The position numbers and the translations under genes are program-made. The notes below the pieces were generated by a model that saw nothing but the letters and a program-made list of their open reading frames with translations, was not told where the DNA came from and ran no database searches. DNA of 50,018 nt. It comes from Gemmatimonadaceae bacterium (lineage in GTDB: Bacteria; Gemmatimonadota; Gemmatimonadetes; Gemmatimonadales; Gemmatimonadaceae). Shown here one piece after another: positions 1 to 8,900 of the stretch. Numbering within the stretch: position 1 is the stretch's first letter; every line of letters begins with the position of its first letter. Location of the stretch: contig WYBP01000021.1 in assembly GCA_011525845.1 (NCBI GenBank), positions 1 to 50,018 of the forward strand, read 5' to 3'.

Positions 1-60
1 GGCGTTGAGCTGCACCTCGAGCGGATTGCCGTCGGGGGCGGCCCGGGCGCGCCGCCCCAC

Positions 61-203
61 CCCGCCCCGCGCGCCCCCGCGGGGCGGCCGCCGCGGGGGG
101 GGGGGGGGGGGCGCCCCCCCGCCCCCCCGCCCCCCCCCCCCCCCCCCGCCGGCCGCCGGCCGGGGGGGGGGCCGCCCCCCCCCCCCCCCCCCCCCCCCCC
201 CCG
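61..203. other. Poly-G/poly-C low-complexity tract, probable sequence or assembly artefact
   Basis: This stretch holds almost only G and C homopolymers: a 17-base G run near 95-111, an 18-base C run near 130-147 and a 28-base C run near 175-202. The minus-strand reading frame that encodes a plausible protein to the right (frame of the ATG at 703) is not the frame that gives plausible protein to the left, where a different minus frame reads APDGNPLEVQLNA. That shift is what wrong homopolymer lengths or a false join would produce. I treat sequence and continuity here as unreliable. Confidence 0.7.
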
Positions 204-703
204 CCACCCGCCGAGAGTTCGAGCGCGGGCACGAACGACCGCCGGAACGCATCGCCCTCCAGCCCCGCCAGCAGCACGAGCCTCCCCTGCGCTCCCGCGC
301 CGGCGACGTCGTGCACGGCGAGTCCCGCGCCTCCATAGAGCCCGAATCGGCGCTCGCCGAAGGGGTCGAGGAGGAATCGCGCGGTGGCGCTCACGCGCCG
401 ACTCCCGACCCAGCCGTCCCTCACCTGGATCACCCCCGCCTCGGCCACGAATCCGAGTCGCGCGTACCAGCCTGCGCGGAGGTCGAGGGCCAGGCCGCCA
501 TGTGGCGCCAGCCGGGGCGAGAGATCGCTCCCCACGCGGATGGTGACCCGTGGATCCGCGGGCACGGGGCGTTGCGCCTCCGCCACCGATGCCGCGAGCA
601 CGGACGCTGCCGCGCATGCGAGCGCGCACCCGGCGACTCCGCGCCGGAGCGCGCGGGACGAGATCGGGAGTCGTTGGGTGGGGAGCGCGCGCGCGGAGTC
701 CAT
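204..703 (-). CDS. Secreted outer-membrane-type protein, partial (C-terminus lost in low-complexity tract)
   Basis: The minus-strand frame from the ATG at 703-701 starts with a basic stretch and a hydrophobic Ala-rich segment ending near AEAQ, which reads as a signal peptide of about 44 residues. After it come alternating Gly/aromatic segments such as GLALDLRAGWYARLGFVAE and RRFGLYGGAGLAVHDV, the style of small outer-membrane beta-barrel or porin-like proteins. The family is not identified. The readable part is about 166 codons; beyond position 203 the frame enters poly-Gly/poly-Pro homopolymer sequence and cannot be trusted. The gene is divergent from the cNMP-binding gene at 866. Confidence 0.6.
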
Positions 704-865
704 GCCCGGCGGAAGGTACGACGCGCCACGGTCGCACTCAACGCGATGCTTCACGGCGCGCGGCGACGCGCGGCAGCGCGCGGCAACTCGCGCGCGCCAT
801 TTTGCCTTGCCAGCACCCCCCACCCCCGATAGCTTCGCCAGACGTTCCGTTCTTCCCTCGGGGGC

Positions 866-1333
866 ATGATGCCGGACACCGTCGCCCTGCTGCGTGGCGT
901 GGCGATCTTCCAGGACCTCGACGACGGCGAACTCGCCCGGGTGGCGGAGGTCTGCCGCACGCAGGAGTTCGTCTCCGGCGAGGTGATCTTCAAGGAAGGG
1001 GAGTCCGGCAGCCGGCTCTACCTCATCGTCGAGGGGGACGTCCGGATCTCGCGCCAGGTGCCCGGGAGCGGGGAGGAGGCGCTCGCCGTCCTCAAGCCGG
1101 GAGCGCTCTTCGGCGAGATGTCGGTGTTCGACCGCAGCGAGCGATCCACCGACGCCATCTCCAACGGCGGCACCAAGGTGCTGACCATCTCGCGCAGCGA
1201 CTTCGACCTGCTGCTCGACTTCAACCGCGACATCGCCTACAAGGTGCTCTGGAGCTGCGTGCGCCTCCTCTCCGGACGGCTGCGCGCGACGAACGACTCG
1301 CTGCGGTCGTTCCTCGCGATGTCGATGTTCTGA
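866..1333 (+). CDS. Stand-alone cyclic-nucleotide-binding domain protein
   Basis: A 155-residue protein that is almost entirely one cNMP-binding beta-roll (about residues 10-125). It shows the family landmarks GEVIFKEGE, LYLIVEGDVRIS, LKPGALFGEMSVFD and RSERSTDAI; the FGEMS...R pair corresponds to the phosphate-binding cassette. It is too short for the DNA-binding helix-turn-helix of Crp/Fnr regulators and none is visible, so it is a cyclic nucleotide sensor without its own DNA-binding domain, presumably acting through a partner. An alternative ATG lies one codon downstream. It is followed after 28 bases by the M28 peptidase, with no clear functional link. Confidence 0.85.
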   Translation: MMPDTVALLRGVAIFQDLDDGELARVAEVCRTQEFVSGEVIFKEGESGSRLYLIVEGDVRISRQVPGSGEEALAVLKPGALFGEMSVFDRSERSTDAISNGGTKVLTISRSDFDLLLDFNRDIAYKVLWSCVRLLSGRLRATNDSLRSFLAMSMF

Positions 1334-1361
1334 GTCGTCCCTCTCCCAGCCGTGACCTGAC

Positions 1362-2735
1362 ATGACCAGGACCCTCCCGACGACCGCCCGCGCGCTCGCC
1401 GCGCTCACGTTCGCCCTCGTGACCGCCTTGGCGATCGCTCCCGCGGCCGCTCCCGCGCCCACGCTGGGTGCCCAGGCGCCCTCGACGCTCGGCCTGCAGA
1501 AGGACGCGCGTATCGCGGAGGCGTTCGCCGATGTCTCCCCCGCGCGGCTCCGCGCGCTGGACTCCACGCTCGTGGCGTTCGGCACGCGGCACACGATGAG
1601 CGACACGCTCTCGCCCACCCGGGGCATCGGGGCGGCGCGGCGCTGGATCCACGCGCAGCTCGCCCAGTACGCAGCCGACTGCGGCGGGTGCCTGCGCGTC
1701 GAGTACGACACGGGGAGCGCGGTGATCACGCGCAGCCGGGAGCGGCCCACGCAGCACCTCGTCAACGTGGTCGCCTGGCTGCCGGGACGGGACACCAGCC
1801 GGGTGGTCGTGATCGGCGGGCACTACGACTCGTGCATCTGCTCGATCGACAACATGGACGCCACCTCCGACGCACCGGGTGCGGACGACGACGGGTCGGG
1901 CACGGTGGCGGTGATGGAGCTCGCACGCGTGGTCTCGAGGCGCTTCCCACGGGGGTTCGACGCCACGGTGGCCTTCGTGCTCTACACGGGGGAGGAGCTG
2001 GGCCTGCTCGGCTCCACGCAGTTCGCCGAGCGCCTGCAGCGCGAGAAGAAGACGGTGACCGCGGCCTTCACCGACGACATCGTGGGGAACGTGGTGGCCG
2101 ACGACGGACGCGTGGACTCGACCTCCGTGCGCGTCTTCGCGGTCGACTCGCTCGCGGTGGGGGGTGGCGAGCTCGCGCGCTACGTCTGGGCCACCGGCGC
2201 GCTCTACCAGCCCGCGTTCGAGGTGCTCCCCGTGCTCCGGCTCGACCGTCTCGGGCGCGGCGGCGACCACGCCCCGTTCGTGCGCCAGGGGATCCCCGGC
2301 CTGCGCTTCACGGAGCGCCTGGAGAACTACAAGCGCCAGCACCTCCCGACCGACGCGCTGGCGGACGTGGACTTCAATTACATCGCGAAGGTGACGCGCC
2401 TGAACCTCGCGACGGTGGTCTCGCTCGCGGCGGCGCCCCCGCGTCCCGAGGCGACCGCGTACCAGCGCGACCGCGCCTCCGGCGGCCAGGCGTTCACGAT
2501 CCGCTGGTCCGCGGTGCCCGGCGCTGCCTCCTACGAACTGCTCGTGCGGCGCACCACCGACCCGACCTACCGGCGGATCGTCGCCGCGGGGAACCGCACG
2601 GAGTTCCTCCTCGACGAGCAGCTCGACGACGTCTGGGTGGGCGTGCGCGCGGTGGGTGCCGACGGCCATCGCTCGCTCACGACGGTGGTGGGCGCGCCGG
2701 GCGGGGCACGCCTCGCACCCGCCGCGCGGCCGTGA
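1362..2735 (+). CDS. Secreted M28-family zinc aminopeptidase
   Basis: A 457-residue protein with a long N-terminal signal peptide (hydrophobic, ending around LGAQA, residue 38) and an M28 peptidase core. Visible metal-ligand and catalytic motifs are GGHYDS (His154), the GADDDGSG segment (Asp175-177), GEELG (Glu211/Glu212) and GDHAPF (His303). This set defines di-zinc exopeptidases of the M28 family that release N-terminal residues in the periplasm or outside the cell. The C-terminal ~95 residues (about 360-457) look like a fibronectin-III-like domain (FTIRWSAVPGAASYELLVRR), probably for substrate or surface interaction. The stop codon overlaps the GTG start of the next gene (GTGA). Confidence 0.9.
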   Translation: MTRTLPTTARALAALTFALVTALAIAPAAAPAPTLGAQAPSTLGLQKDARIAEAFADVSPARLRALDSTLVAFGTRHTMSDTLSPTRGIGAARRWIHAQLAQYAADCGGCLRVEYDTGSAVITRSRERPTQHLVNVVAWLPGRDTSRVVVIGGHYDSCICSIDNMDATSDAPGADDDGSGTVAVMELARVVSRRFPRGFDATVAFVLYTGEELGLLGSTQFAERLQREKKTVTAAFTDDIVGNVVADDGRVDSTSVRVFAVDSLAVGGGELARYVWATGALYQPAFEVLPVLRLDRLGRGGDHAPFVRQGIPGLRFTERLENYKRQHLPTDALADVDFNYIAKVTRLNLATVVSLAAAPPRPEATAYQRDRASGGQAFTIRWSAVPGAASYELLVRRTTDPTYRRIVAAGNRTEFLLDEQLDDVWVGVRAVGADGHRSLTTVVGAPGGARLAPAARP

Positions 2736-3457
2736 GTGCGTTCTCCCGGTTCACGCCGGGCGCGCTCACCTTCCTGCGCGGACTCAAGCGCCACAACGAA
2801 CGCCCCTGGTTCGAGGCCAACCGCCCCACCTACGAGCGCGAGGTGCTCGGCCCGCTGCGCCTCCTCTCGGAGGAGCTCGACGTGCGCTTCGCGCGGCTCG
2901 CGCCCGAGTTCGTCTCGCCGCCGAAGCGCGCGCTCTTCCGGATCCACCGGGACGTGCGCTTCTCCAAGGACAAGTCACCTTACAAGACGCATGCCGCGCT
3001 CTGGGTCTTCCACCGCGATGCGGGGCGCGGCGTTGGCCGCGACGCGCATGGGGGTGCCGGCTTCTACTTCCACCTCGAGCCGGGAGCGTCGATGGTGGCC
3101 GGCGGCTTCTGGATGCCCCCCCGCCCCCTCCTCTCGACCCTGCGCGACGCGATCGCGGAGGACCGGCGCCCCTTCGAGCGGATCGTGAAGGCGAAGCCGT
3201 TCGTGGCGCGCTTCGGCGAGCTCACCGACGACGAGCCGGGCGTGCGCCTCACGCGGGTGCCCCGCGGCTTCGCGCCCGACCACCCCGCGGCGCACTGGCT
3301 GCGCTTCAACAGCTTCACCGCCTCACGCCCGCTGACGGACGCGGAGGCGCTCTCGCCGAAGCTGGTGGACACCATCATGAAGGACTACGCCGCGCTCCTC
3401 CCCCTGGTGCGCTGGCTGAACGGGACCCTCGGCTACCCGAGCGCGCGGCGGCGCTGA
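2732..3457 (+). CDS. DUF2461/TIGR02453-family protein
   Basis: A 241-residue protein starting at a GTG that overlaps the stop of the peptidase gene by four bases. The sequence opens with FTPGALTFLRGLKRHNERPWFEANRP and continues with FRIHRDVRFSKDKSPYKTH, the hallmark segments of the DUF2461 (TIGR02453) family, and ends with a basic tail. No enzymatic activity is established for the family as far as I know. Translational coupling to the M28 peptidase suggests co-expression, but nothing in the sequence ties the two functionally. It ends three bases before the convergent M16 peptidase gene. Confidence 0.88.
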   Translation: MSAFSRFTPGALTFLRGLKRHNERPWFEANRPTYEREVLGPLRLLSEELDVRFARLAPEFVSPPKRALFRIHRDVRFSKDKSPYKTHAALWVFHRDAGRGVGRDAHGGAGFYFHLEPGASMVAGGFWMPPRPLLSTLRDAIAEDRRPFERIVKAKPFVARFGELTDDEPGVRLTRVPRGFAPDHPAAHWLRFNSFTASRPLTDAEALSPKLVDTIMKDYAALLPLVRWLNGTLGYPSARRR

Positions 3458-3460
3458 GGG

Positions 3461-6082
3461 TCAGGTGGCGCCGCGGACGATCCCCTCGACGCGGCGGGCG
3501 GGGTCGAACCATCGGCGCGCCGCGGCCTTGATCCGCGACGCCGTCACCGCCTCGAGGTCGGCGGGGTAGCGCGTGAGGTCCTCGAGCGACCCGTGGAGCC
3601 AGGCCTCGGCCACCTCGGCGAGCACGGCGGCGCCCGATGCCTGCCGGATCTTCCAGGTGCCCAGGGCATAGTGGCGAGCACGCTCGAGCTCCGCGGGCGT
3701 GACGGGGTCGGTGGTGAAGCGCGCGAGCTCCCGCAGCAGCCCTTCGCGCGCGACCTCCTCCTTGGAGGGTGAGGTGGCGATGTAGGCCGCGAACGCCCCC
3801 GATCGCGCCTTCGGATAGGCGCGCGCCAGCACGGTGTATGCGAGCGACTGCCGGTCGCGGAGTTCCTCGAAGAGGCGTCCGCCGAGCCCGCTCGCGATCC
3901 CACCGATGAGCTCGCCGTCGAACCGGTCCTCGTCACGGCGGCGCGGACCCGGGAAGAGCATCGCGAGTGCGGTCTGCGCCTTGTCCCGCTCCTCGACCGT
4001 GCGCACGAACCGGTCGGGCCAGGCCGGGGGAGGCGGTGCGACGTCGTCGCGCAGGCGGAGCTCGGCGAAGCGCTTGGCGAGCACGTCCGCCGCCTGCTGG
4101 GGATCGAGGTCGCCGACGGCGCAGAGCAGCGCGGCCGACTCCCGCACGCGCGCGCGGTGCCACGCGTTCAGGGTATCCGGCGTGAGCCGGCCGATCGACT
4201 CCTCCACGCCCAGCGTGGAGCGGCCGTACGGATGATCGGGCCACGCGAGCGCGGCCGCGAGTCGCAGCGGCTGCCGGTACATGTCGTCGCGCATCGAGGC
4301 GATGGCGGCGATGGTGACCGCACGCTCCGCGTCGACGCCATCCGTTGGGAAGACGGGATCGAGCACCAGGTCGGCGAGGAGCTCGGCGGCGCCCGCGAAG
4401 GAGCGGCGCGGGACGCCGAGGGTCCACTGGAACGACTCGGTGCCGACGACCGCCGAGGGGGTGCCCCCCAGGAGCTCGGCGTCCTCCGCGAGGCGCGACG
4501 CCGTCCGTCGCGAGGTGCCCCGCAGCGCGGAACGCGCCATCAGCGTGGTGATCCCGCTGTTCTCCTCGCCCTCGGCGATCACGCCGCCGGAGACGAAGCA
4601 CCCGAGGTGCACGAGGGCCACGCCCGGACGCCGCCGGACGAGGATGGGCACCTCCTCCGCGGTCCGGTACAGGTGCACATCCCCCACGGTGCGCTCGTGG
4701 CGCGCCCCGCGTCCGACGAGGGCCGGCGCGGCCGTGCGCGGGGCCGCCGGGTCGACGGGGGCGGGCCGTCCGTCGTCGAGGAGCTGGTGCACCGCGTGCG
4801 CGTCGGCGCCGAGGGGCGGGAAGCCGAGGGGCCGGTAGGCGATGATGCCGGCGGCGGAGGGATCGAGCCACTTCCGCGCGACGGCCGTGAGGCGACCCTC
4901 GGTGGCCTCGTGCAGGCGCTCGTGGTAGTCGGTGCCGCGCCGCCAGTCGCCGAGGAGCTCCCAGGAGCCGAGGAAGTTCGCCTGGCCCTCGGGGGACTCG
5001 AGCCGCCGGAGCCATTGGGCCTCGAGCAGCCGGCGGGCGCGCTCGACCTCGCCGGCGGTGATCTCCCCCTCGCGCACGCGGCGGAGCTGGTCCCAGATCG
5101 CGCGCGCCGCGTGCGCGGTCTGCTCCGGTCGCGCCCCCGCGTGCACGACGAAGACGCCGATCTCCGTGGGCGCGTACACGTAGGCGTTCACGGTGGAGAC
5201 GAGCTTGCGGTCCCGCGCGGCGCGGACGAGGCGCGAGGCGCGGCCCCCGGCCAGGACCGTGGCGAGCACGTCGAGCACGGGCGTGTCCTCGTGCGCGAGC
5301 GGGGGCGTGCGCCAGCCGAAGAGGAGTTCCGTCTGCGCGATGTCGCCCTGCCATTCGCGCACGCGGAAGCCGGGGGCGGTCGTCTCCGCCGGGCCCGGCG
5401 TGCGCACCACGCGCGCATCCGGGATCCCGCCGTAGAGCTCCGTGGCGCGCGCCGTGGCGGCGACGGGGTCCACGTCGCCGACGATCGCGAGCACCGTGTT
5501 CGACGGCCGGTAGTAGTTCCGGTAGAACCCCATGAGCTGCTCGCGCGTCATCGCGCGGAGGGGCTCCTCGCGCCCCATCCGCCAGCGGCGGATCCGGTGC
5601 TCGTCGTGCAGGAGCTCGAAGAGGGTCTCGAGGGCGAGCGCGGTGGGGGTGTCGGCCTTCCGCTTGGTCTCCTCGATGATCACCTCGAGCTCGCGCGCGA
5701 GCTCCTCGGCGTCGATCACCGAGTTGGCGTACGCGTCCGCCTGCACCTCCAGCCCACGGTCGAAGCCGGAGGCCGGGAGCACCGTGTAGTAGTGGGTGTG
5801 GTCGTAGATCGTCCCGGCGTTGAGGTAGCCGCCGGCCGCCTTGGTCTCGCGGGCGATCTCGCCGACGCCGCGGGTCGGCGTCCCCTTGAAGTACATGTGC
5901 TCGAGCACGTGCGCGATGCCGACGCGGTCGTCCGGCTCGTCGAAGTATCCCGCGCGCACCCAGGTGACGATCGCGACCACCGGGGCGGTCGGGTCGCGGC
6001 GCGCCAGGATGGTGAGCCCGTTCGGGAGCTTCGTGCGGAGCACGGACTCGGGCGGGAGGACGGCGTCGAGGCGGGCGGGCAT
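3461..6082 (-). CDS. M16-family zinc metallopeptidase, two-domain (insulinase/pitrilysin type)
   Basis: An 873-residue protein made of tandem M16 halves. The N-terminal half carries the inverted zinc motif HxxEH (His58, Glu61, His62, in IAHVLEHMYFKGT) and the distal ligand Glu138 in EVIIEE, with the expected ~76-residue spacing, so this half should be catalytic. The C-terminal half (about 450-870) has the M16C fold signatures but no HxxEH, as usual for the structural partner domain. No signal peptide is visible, so a cytoplasmic or leaderless-exported location is open. The stop lies three bases from the convergent DUF2461 gene; the ABC permease gene ends just upstream of its start, on the same strand. 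Confidence 0.9.
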   Translation of the reverse strand: MPARLDAVLPPESVLRTKLPNGLTILARRDPTAPVVAIVTWVRAGYFDEPDDRVGIAHVLEHMYFKGTPTRGVGEIARETKAAGGYLNAGTIYDHTHYYTVLPASGFDRGLEVQADAYANSVIDAEELARELEVIIEETKRKADTPTALALETLFELLHDEHRIRRWRMGREEPLRAMTREQLMGFYRNYYRPSNTVLAIVGDVDPVAATARATELYGGIPDARVVRTPGPAETTAPGFRVREWQGDIAQTELLFGWRTPPLAHEDTPVLDVLATVLAGGRASRLVRAARDRKLVSTVNAYVYAPTEIGVFVVHAGARPEQTAHAARAIWDQLRRVREGEITAGEVERARRLLEAQWLRRLESPEGQANFLGSWELLGDWRRGTDYHERLHEATEGRLTAVARKWLDPSAAGIIAYRPLGFPPLGADAHAVHQLLDDGRPAPVDPAAPRTAAPALVGRGARHERTVGDVHLYRTAEEVPILVRRRPGVALVHLGCFVSGGVIAEGEENSGITTLMARSALRGTSRRTASRLAEDAELLGGTPSAVVGTESFQWTLGVPRRSFAGAAELLADLVLDPVFPTDGVDAERAVTIAAIASMRDDMYRQPLRLAAALAWPDHPYGRSTLGVEESIGRLTPDTLNAWHRARVRESAALLCAVGDLDPQQAADVLAKRFAELRLRDDVAPPPPAWPDRFVRTVEERDKAQTALAMLFPGPRRRDEDRFDGELIGGIASGLGGRLFEELRDRQSLAYTVLARAYPKARSGAFAAYIATSPSKEEVAREGLLRELARFTTDPVTPAELERARHYALGTWKIRQASGAAVLAEVAEAWLHGSLEDLTRYPADLEAVTASRIKAAARRWFDPARRVEGIVRGAT

Positions 6083-6083
6083 C

Positions 6084-6827
6084 TCAGCGGGCGAGCGGGG
6101 CGCGGCGGATGATGGCGAGCGCGGCGACGAGCATGCCGAGCGCGTAGAGGAGGACGAGCGTCACGTCCCCGGCGCTCGCGGAGCGCCCCGCGAGCCAGGC
6201 GGTGCTCACGGCGTCCGCCGCGAGGAAGGGTGGGAGCAGGTCGGCGAGCCAGGAGGCCCATCCCGGCAGTTCGCCCGTGAGGTCCGCGCGCTGCAACGTG
6301 AACCCGAGCATGGCCACGAGCACGAGGAGCACTCCGTCCTTGTTGACCAGCGCCCCACAGAGGAGCGAGAGGGCACCGATCAGCAGCGCGTAGAGCGCGG
6401 CGGCCTTCAGCGCGGCGGCGATCGGCACGGCGGTGACGAGGAGCCCGAAGCCGACGGGGATCAGGGCGAACAGGGCCACGAAGAGCGCGACGCTGACCAC
6501 GAACTGCTGGAGGTAGAACCGCCAGGGCGGCACCGAACGCGAGAACAGGAACCGGAAGTGCTGCTTCTCGCGGTCGGTGGAGATGACCCCGTTCACGAGC
6601 ATCACGGCCCCGAGCACGAGCGCGAGGTCGAGGGTCTGGCCGTAGACGACGCGCGCGATCTGCTGGAAGTCCGCCTCGCCGCCGACGGTGGTCGCGAGCT
6701 GCCGGTGGACGCTCCAGAGTGGGATGCCGGCGATGCCGACGAAGACGAGGGGCGCGATGAGCGCGCGGCCGACCGCGTCGCGCAGCTGCCAGCGCGCGTA
6801 GAGGGCGAGCGGGGCTCCGGCGGTCAC
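6084..6827 (-). CDS. ABC-2 type transporter permease
   Basis: A 247-residue integral membrane protein with about six hydrophobic segments, e.g. ALIAPLVFVGIAGIPLWSV, the VVSVALFVALFALIPVGFG stretch and the LVLLYALGMLVAALAII stretch near the C-terminus. The motif VISTDREKQHFRFLFSRSV after the second membrane segment is typical of ABC-2 permeases that work with separate ATPases. The start is a GTG at 6827 overlapping the TGA of the ATPase gene by four bases, so the two are translationally coupled and should form one transporter. The substrate cannot be read from the sequence; drug, lipid or polysaccharide efflux are the usual roles. Confidence 0.85.
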   Translation of the reverse strand: MTAGAPLALYARWQLRDAVGRALIAPLVFVGIAGIPLWSVHRQLATTVGGEADFQQIARVVYGQTLDLALVLGAVMLVNGVISTDREKQHFRFLFSRSVPPWRFYLQQFVVSVALFVALFALIPVGFGLLVTAVPIAAALKAAALYALLIGALSLLCGALVNKDGVLLVLVAMLGFTLQRADLTGELPGWASWLADLLPPFLAADAVSTAWLAGRSASAGDVTLVLLYALGMLVAALAIIRRAPLAR

Positions 6828-7729
6828 CCGGCCACCGCCGTGCGGAACGCCTCTTCCAGCGCCGACTCGGCCGGCGTGATCGCCGAGACGAGCGCCCCCT
6901 GCGCGATGGCCGCCGCGACCCCGTGGTTGAGCGCGGCGAGGTCGAGCGTGCAGTCCACGACCTGGCCGCTGACCGTCGAACCCGGGAGCTGCGCCGCGAG
7001 CACCTCGGCGCCGGCGGCCGCCCGGATGCGCCACCGCCGGACCACCGTCCCCACGACGCCGTCCGCCTCGCGCACGGACACGACGCGCTGCAGCCGGCCC
7101 CGGTCGAGGATCGCGACGCGGTCGCAGAGCCGCTCGAGCTCGTCCAGGTTGTGCGAGGCGATCAGGATCGCGCGGTCGGGCCGGCGCAGGCCGCCCACGA
7201 TGTCGCGGAATCGCGCGGTCCAGACGGGGTCGAGCCCGTGCGTCGGCTCGTCGAAGACCATCACGCGCCGGTCCGCGAGCAGCGCCTGCGCCAGGCCCAC
7301 GCGCTGCAGGTTCCCCTTCGAGAGCGCCTTGAGCTTCTTGCCGGCGTGCTCGGCGATGCCGACCGCGTCGATCACGCGCGCGCACGCCACCGGGCGTTCC
7401 GTCGGTGCGATGCCCGCGAGCGCCGCGAGCCGCGCGAGCGCGTCGTCGGTGCGCCACGCGAGCGGCAGGGTCATGAGCTCCGGCAGGTAGGCGATCCCCT
7501 CGCGCTCGACGAACGCTCGCGGCTCCACGCCGTCGATGCGGATGGTGCCGGTGTCGGGGGGGAGGAACCCGAGGAGCATCGCGATGAGCGTGCTCTTCCC
7601 CGCCCCGTTCGGGCCGGCGACGCCCACCACCTCGCCGGGCGCGATCGCGAGCGAGAGCTCCGTGACGGCGGGGACCGCGCGGCCGAAGGCCGAGCGGTAC
7701 GCCTTCCCGACGGACTCGAATGCGATCAG
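6824..7729 (-). CDS. ABC transporter ATP-binding protein (partner of the ABC-2 permease)
   Basis: About 301 residues with Walker A GPNGAGKST, an ABC signature LSKGNLQRVG, Walker B RVMVFDEPTHGLD and switch His in IASHNLDE. The C-terminal ~80 residues form the extension usual for ABC-2 exporter ATPases. The start is uncertain: upstream of the first conserved strand (LIAFESVGKAY) I find no in-frame ATG, GTG or TTG for at least 30 codons. I placed the start at a CTG (7729-7727) that overlaps the TGA of the TPR gene as CTGA, which would mean translation coupled to that gene. The next gene in the operon is the permease. Confidence 0.85.
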   Translation of the reverse strand: MIAFESVGKAYRSAFGRAVPAVTELSLAIAPGEVVGVAGPNGAGKSTLIAMLLGFLPPDTGTIRIDGVEPRAFVEREGIAYLPELMTLPLAWRTDDALARLAALAGIAPTERPVACARVIDAVGIAEHAGKKLKALSKGNLQRVGLAQALLADRRVMVFDEPTHGLDPVWTARFRDIVGGLRRPDRAILIASHNLDELERLCDRVAILDRGRLQRVVSVREADGVVGTVVRRWRIRAAAGAEVLAAQLPGSTVSGQVVDCTLDLAALNHGVAAAIAQGALVSAITPAESALEEAFRTAVAG

Positions 7730-8838
7730 TGGAGGATCCGCAGGAGGCCGGCGTCCGCGCTGGCGCGGAGGAATCCCTCGGCGTCGCGCGTCGGGATGAG
7801 GATCCCGGTGAGCGCGAACCCGCGCCGCGCCTCGCTCTGCATGAACTCCTCGAGCGAGCGCTCCCGCGCGCCGATCGCCGCGTCGCGCATGCCGGCGACG
7901 ATCTCCTCCCAGGTCCCCTCGTAGGGACGGCCGTCGCGCCCGACCACGCGGTGCCGGTCCGGGGAGTGCTTGTGGTCGGTGAGGTCCGCGAGGAGCGCAC
8001 CGAAGAGCTCGAGCTGCGAGCGCGCCTCCACCTGCTCCTTCTCCGCCGCGCGCGTCTCGATCTCCTCCAGCATCTCGTCGATCGTGTCGAGCGTCGGCGC
8101 GAGCTCGGCGAGCCGCTCCTCCCACGGGCGGAACGACGGGTCGTCGTCCGGGAGCCGCAGGTGCGACTTCTTGAGCTCCAGCAGCCGCCAGATGCCGAGT
8201 TCGTCCCAGTGCTCCTCCGGCCTCGTGCGATCGAGGTGGTAGAGGGACGCCTCGTAGTCGCCGCGGTCGTAGAGCAGGTTGCCGAGGTAGATGCGCGCCT
8301 CCGCATGCTCCGGGTCGAGCTGGAGCGCCTTGCGCAGCGTCTCGATCGCGCCGGCGTCGTCGCCGAGCCGGTGCTGCGCGTAGCCCACCATCGAGAGCGC
8401 CTCCGCGTTCTCCGGCGTCTGCTGGACGGCGACCTCGAAGAACTCCTTCGCCTCCTCCATGAGCCCGTCGCGGAAGAGGGCGCGCCCGACCTGGAGCATC
8501 AGCTCGATGTCGTCGGCGTAGCCGAGCTCGAGGATGCGCCGGAACGCCTTCATCGCCTGCGGGGTCTGGCCGAAGCGGAGCAGGGTCTCGCCGAGTCCCG
8601 CGAGCCCGTCCTCGTGCTCGGGGTCGAGGACGAGCGCCTCCTCGAAGGCGCGCCGCGCCCAGGCGAACTCGTCGCGCGCCATCCGCGCGTAGCCGACGCC
8701 GACGTGCAGCTCGACGGAGTTCGGGTAGAGCCCCAACCCCTCGCGCAGCATCGCGAGGGCCTCGTCGTAGTTCCCCTCGTTGTACAGCTGATGCGCGCGC
8801 TCGTCGTACTCCTCGGAACTCAGGAACGGAGAGGGCAT
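7726..8838 (-). CDS. Tetratricopeptide-repeat protein
   Basis: A 370-residue acidic protein with at least five or six TPR units between about residues 10 and 210. Typical repeat cores are YNEGNYDEALAMLREGLGLYPN, FAWARRAFEEALVLDPEHEDGL, MEEAKEFFEVAVQQTPENAEAL and AIETLRKALQLDPEHAEARIYLGNLL. The C-terminal ~120 residues are not TPR and I do not recognise them. There is no signal peptide, so it is probably a cytoplasmic scaffold. It is the first gene of an operon with the ABC ATPase (overlapping stop/start) and permease, which suggests co-expression, not necessarily direct involvement in transport. Confidence 0.85.
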   Translation of the reverse strand: MPSPFLSSEEYDERAHQLYNEGNYDEALAMLREGLGLYPNSVELHVGVGYARMARDEFAWARRAFEEALVLDPEHEDGLAGLGETLLRFGQTPQAMKAFRRILELGYADDIELMLQVGRALFRDGLMEEAKEFFEVAVQQTPENAEALSMVGYAQHRLGDDAGAIETLRKALQLDPEHAEARIYLGNLLYDRGDYEASLYHLDRTRPEEHWDELGIWRLLELKKSHLRLPDDDPSFRPWEERLAELAPTLDTIDEMLEEIETRAAEKEQVEARSQLELFGALLADLTDHKHSPDRHRVVGRDGRPYEGTWEEIVAGMRDAAIGARERSLEEFMQSEARRGFALTGILIPTRDAEGFLRASADAGLLRILH

Positions 8839-8900
8839 CGCTCGACCGACCTCCGGTTCGGGGGACTGCTCGGTAACCTACTCAGTGGTACACGAGGGGT

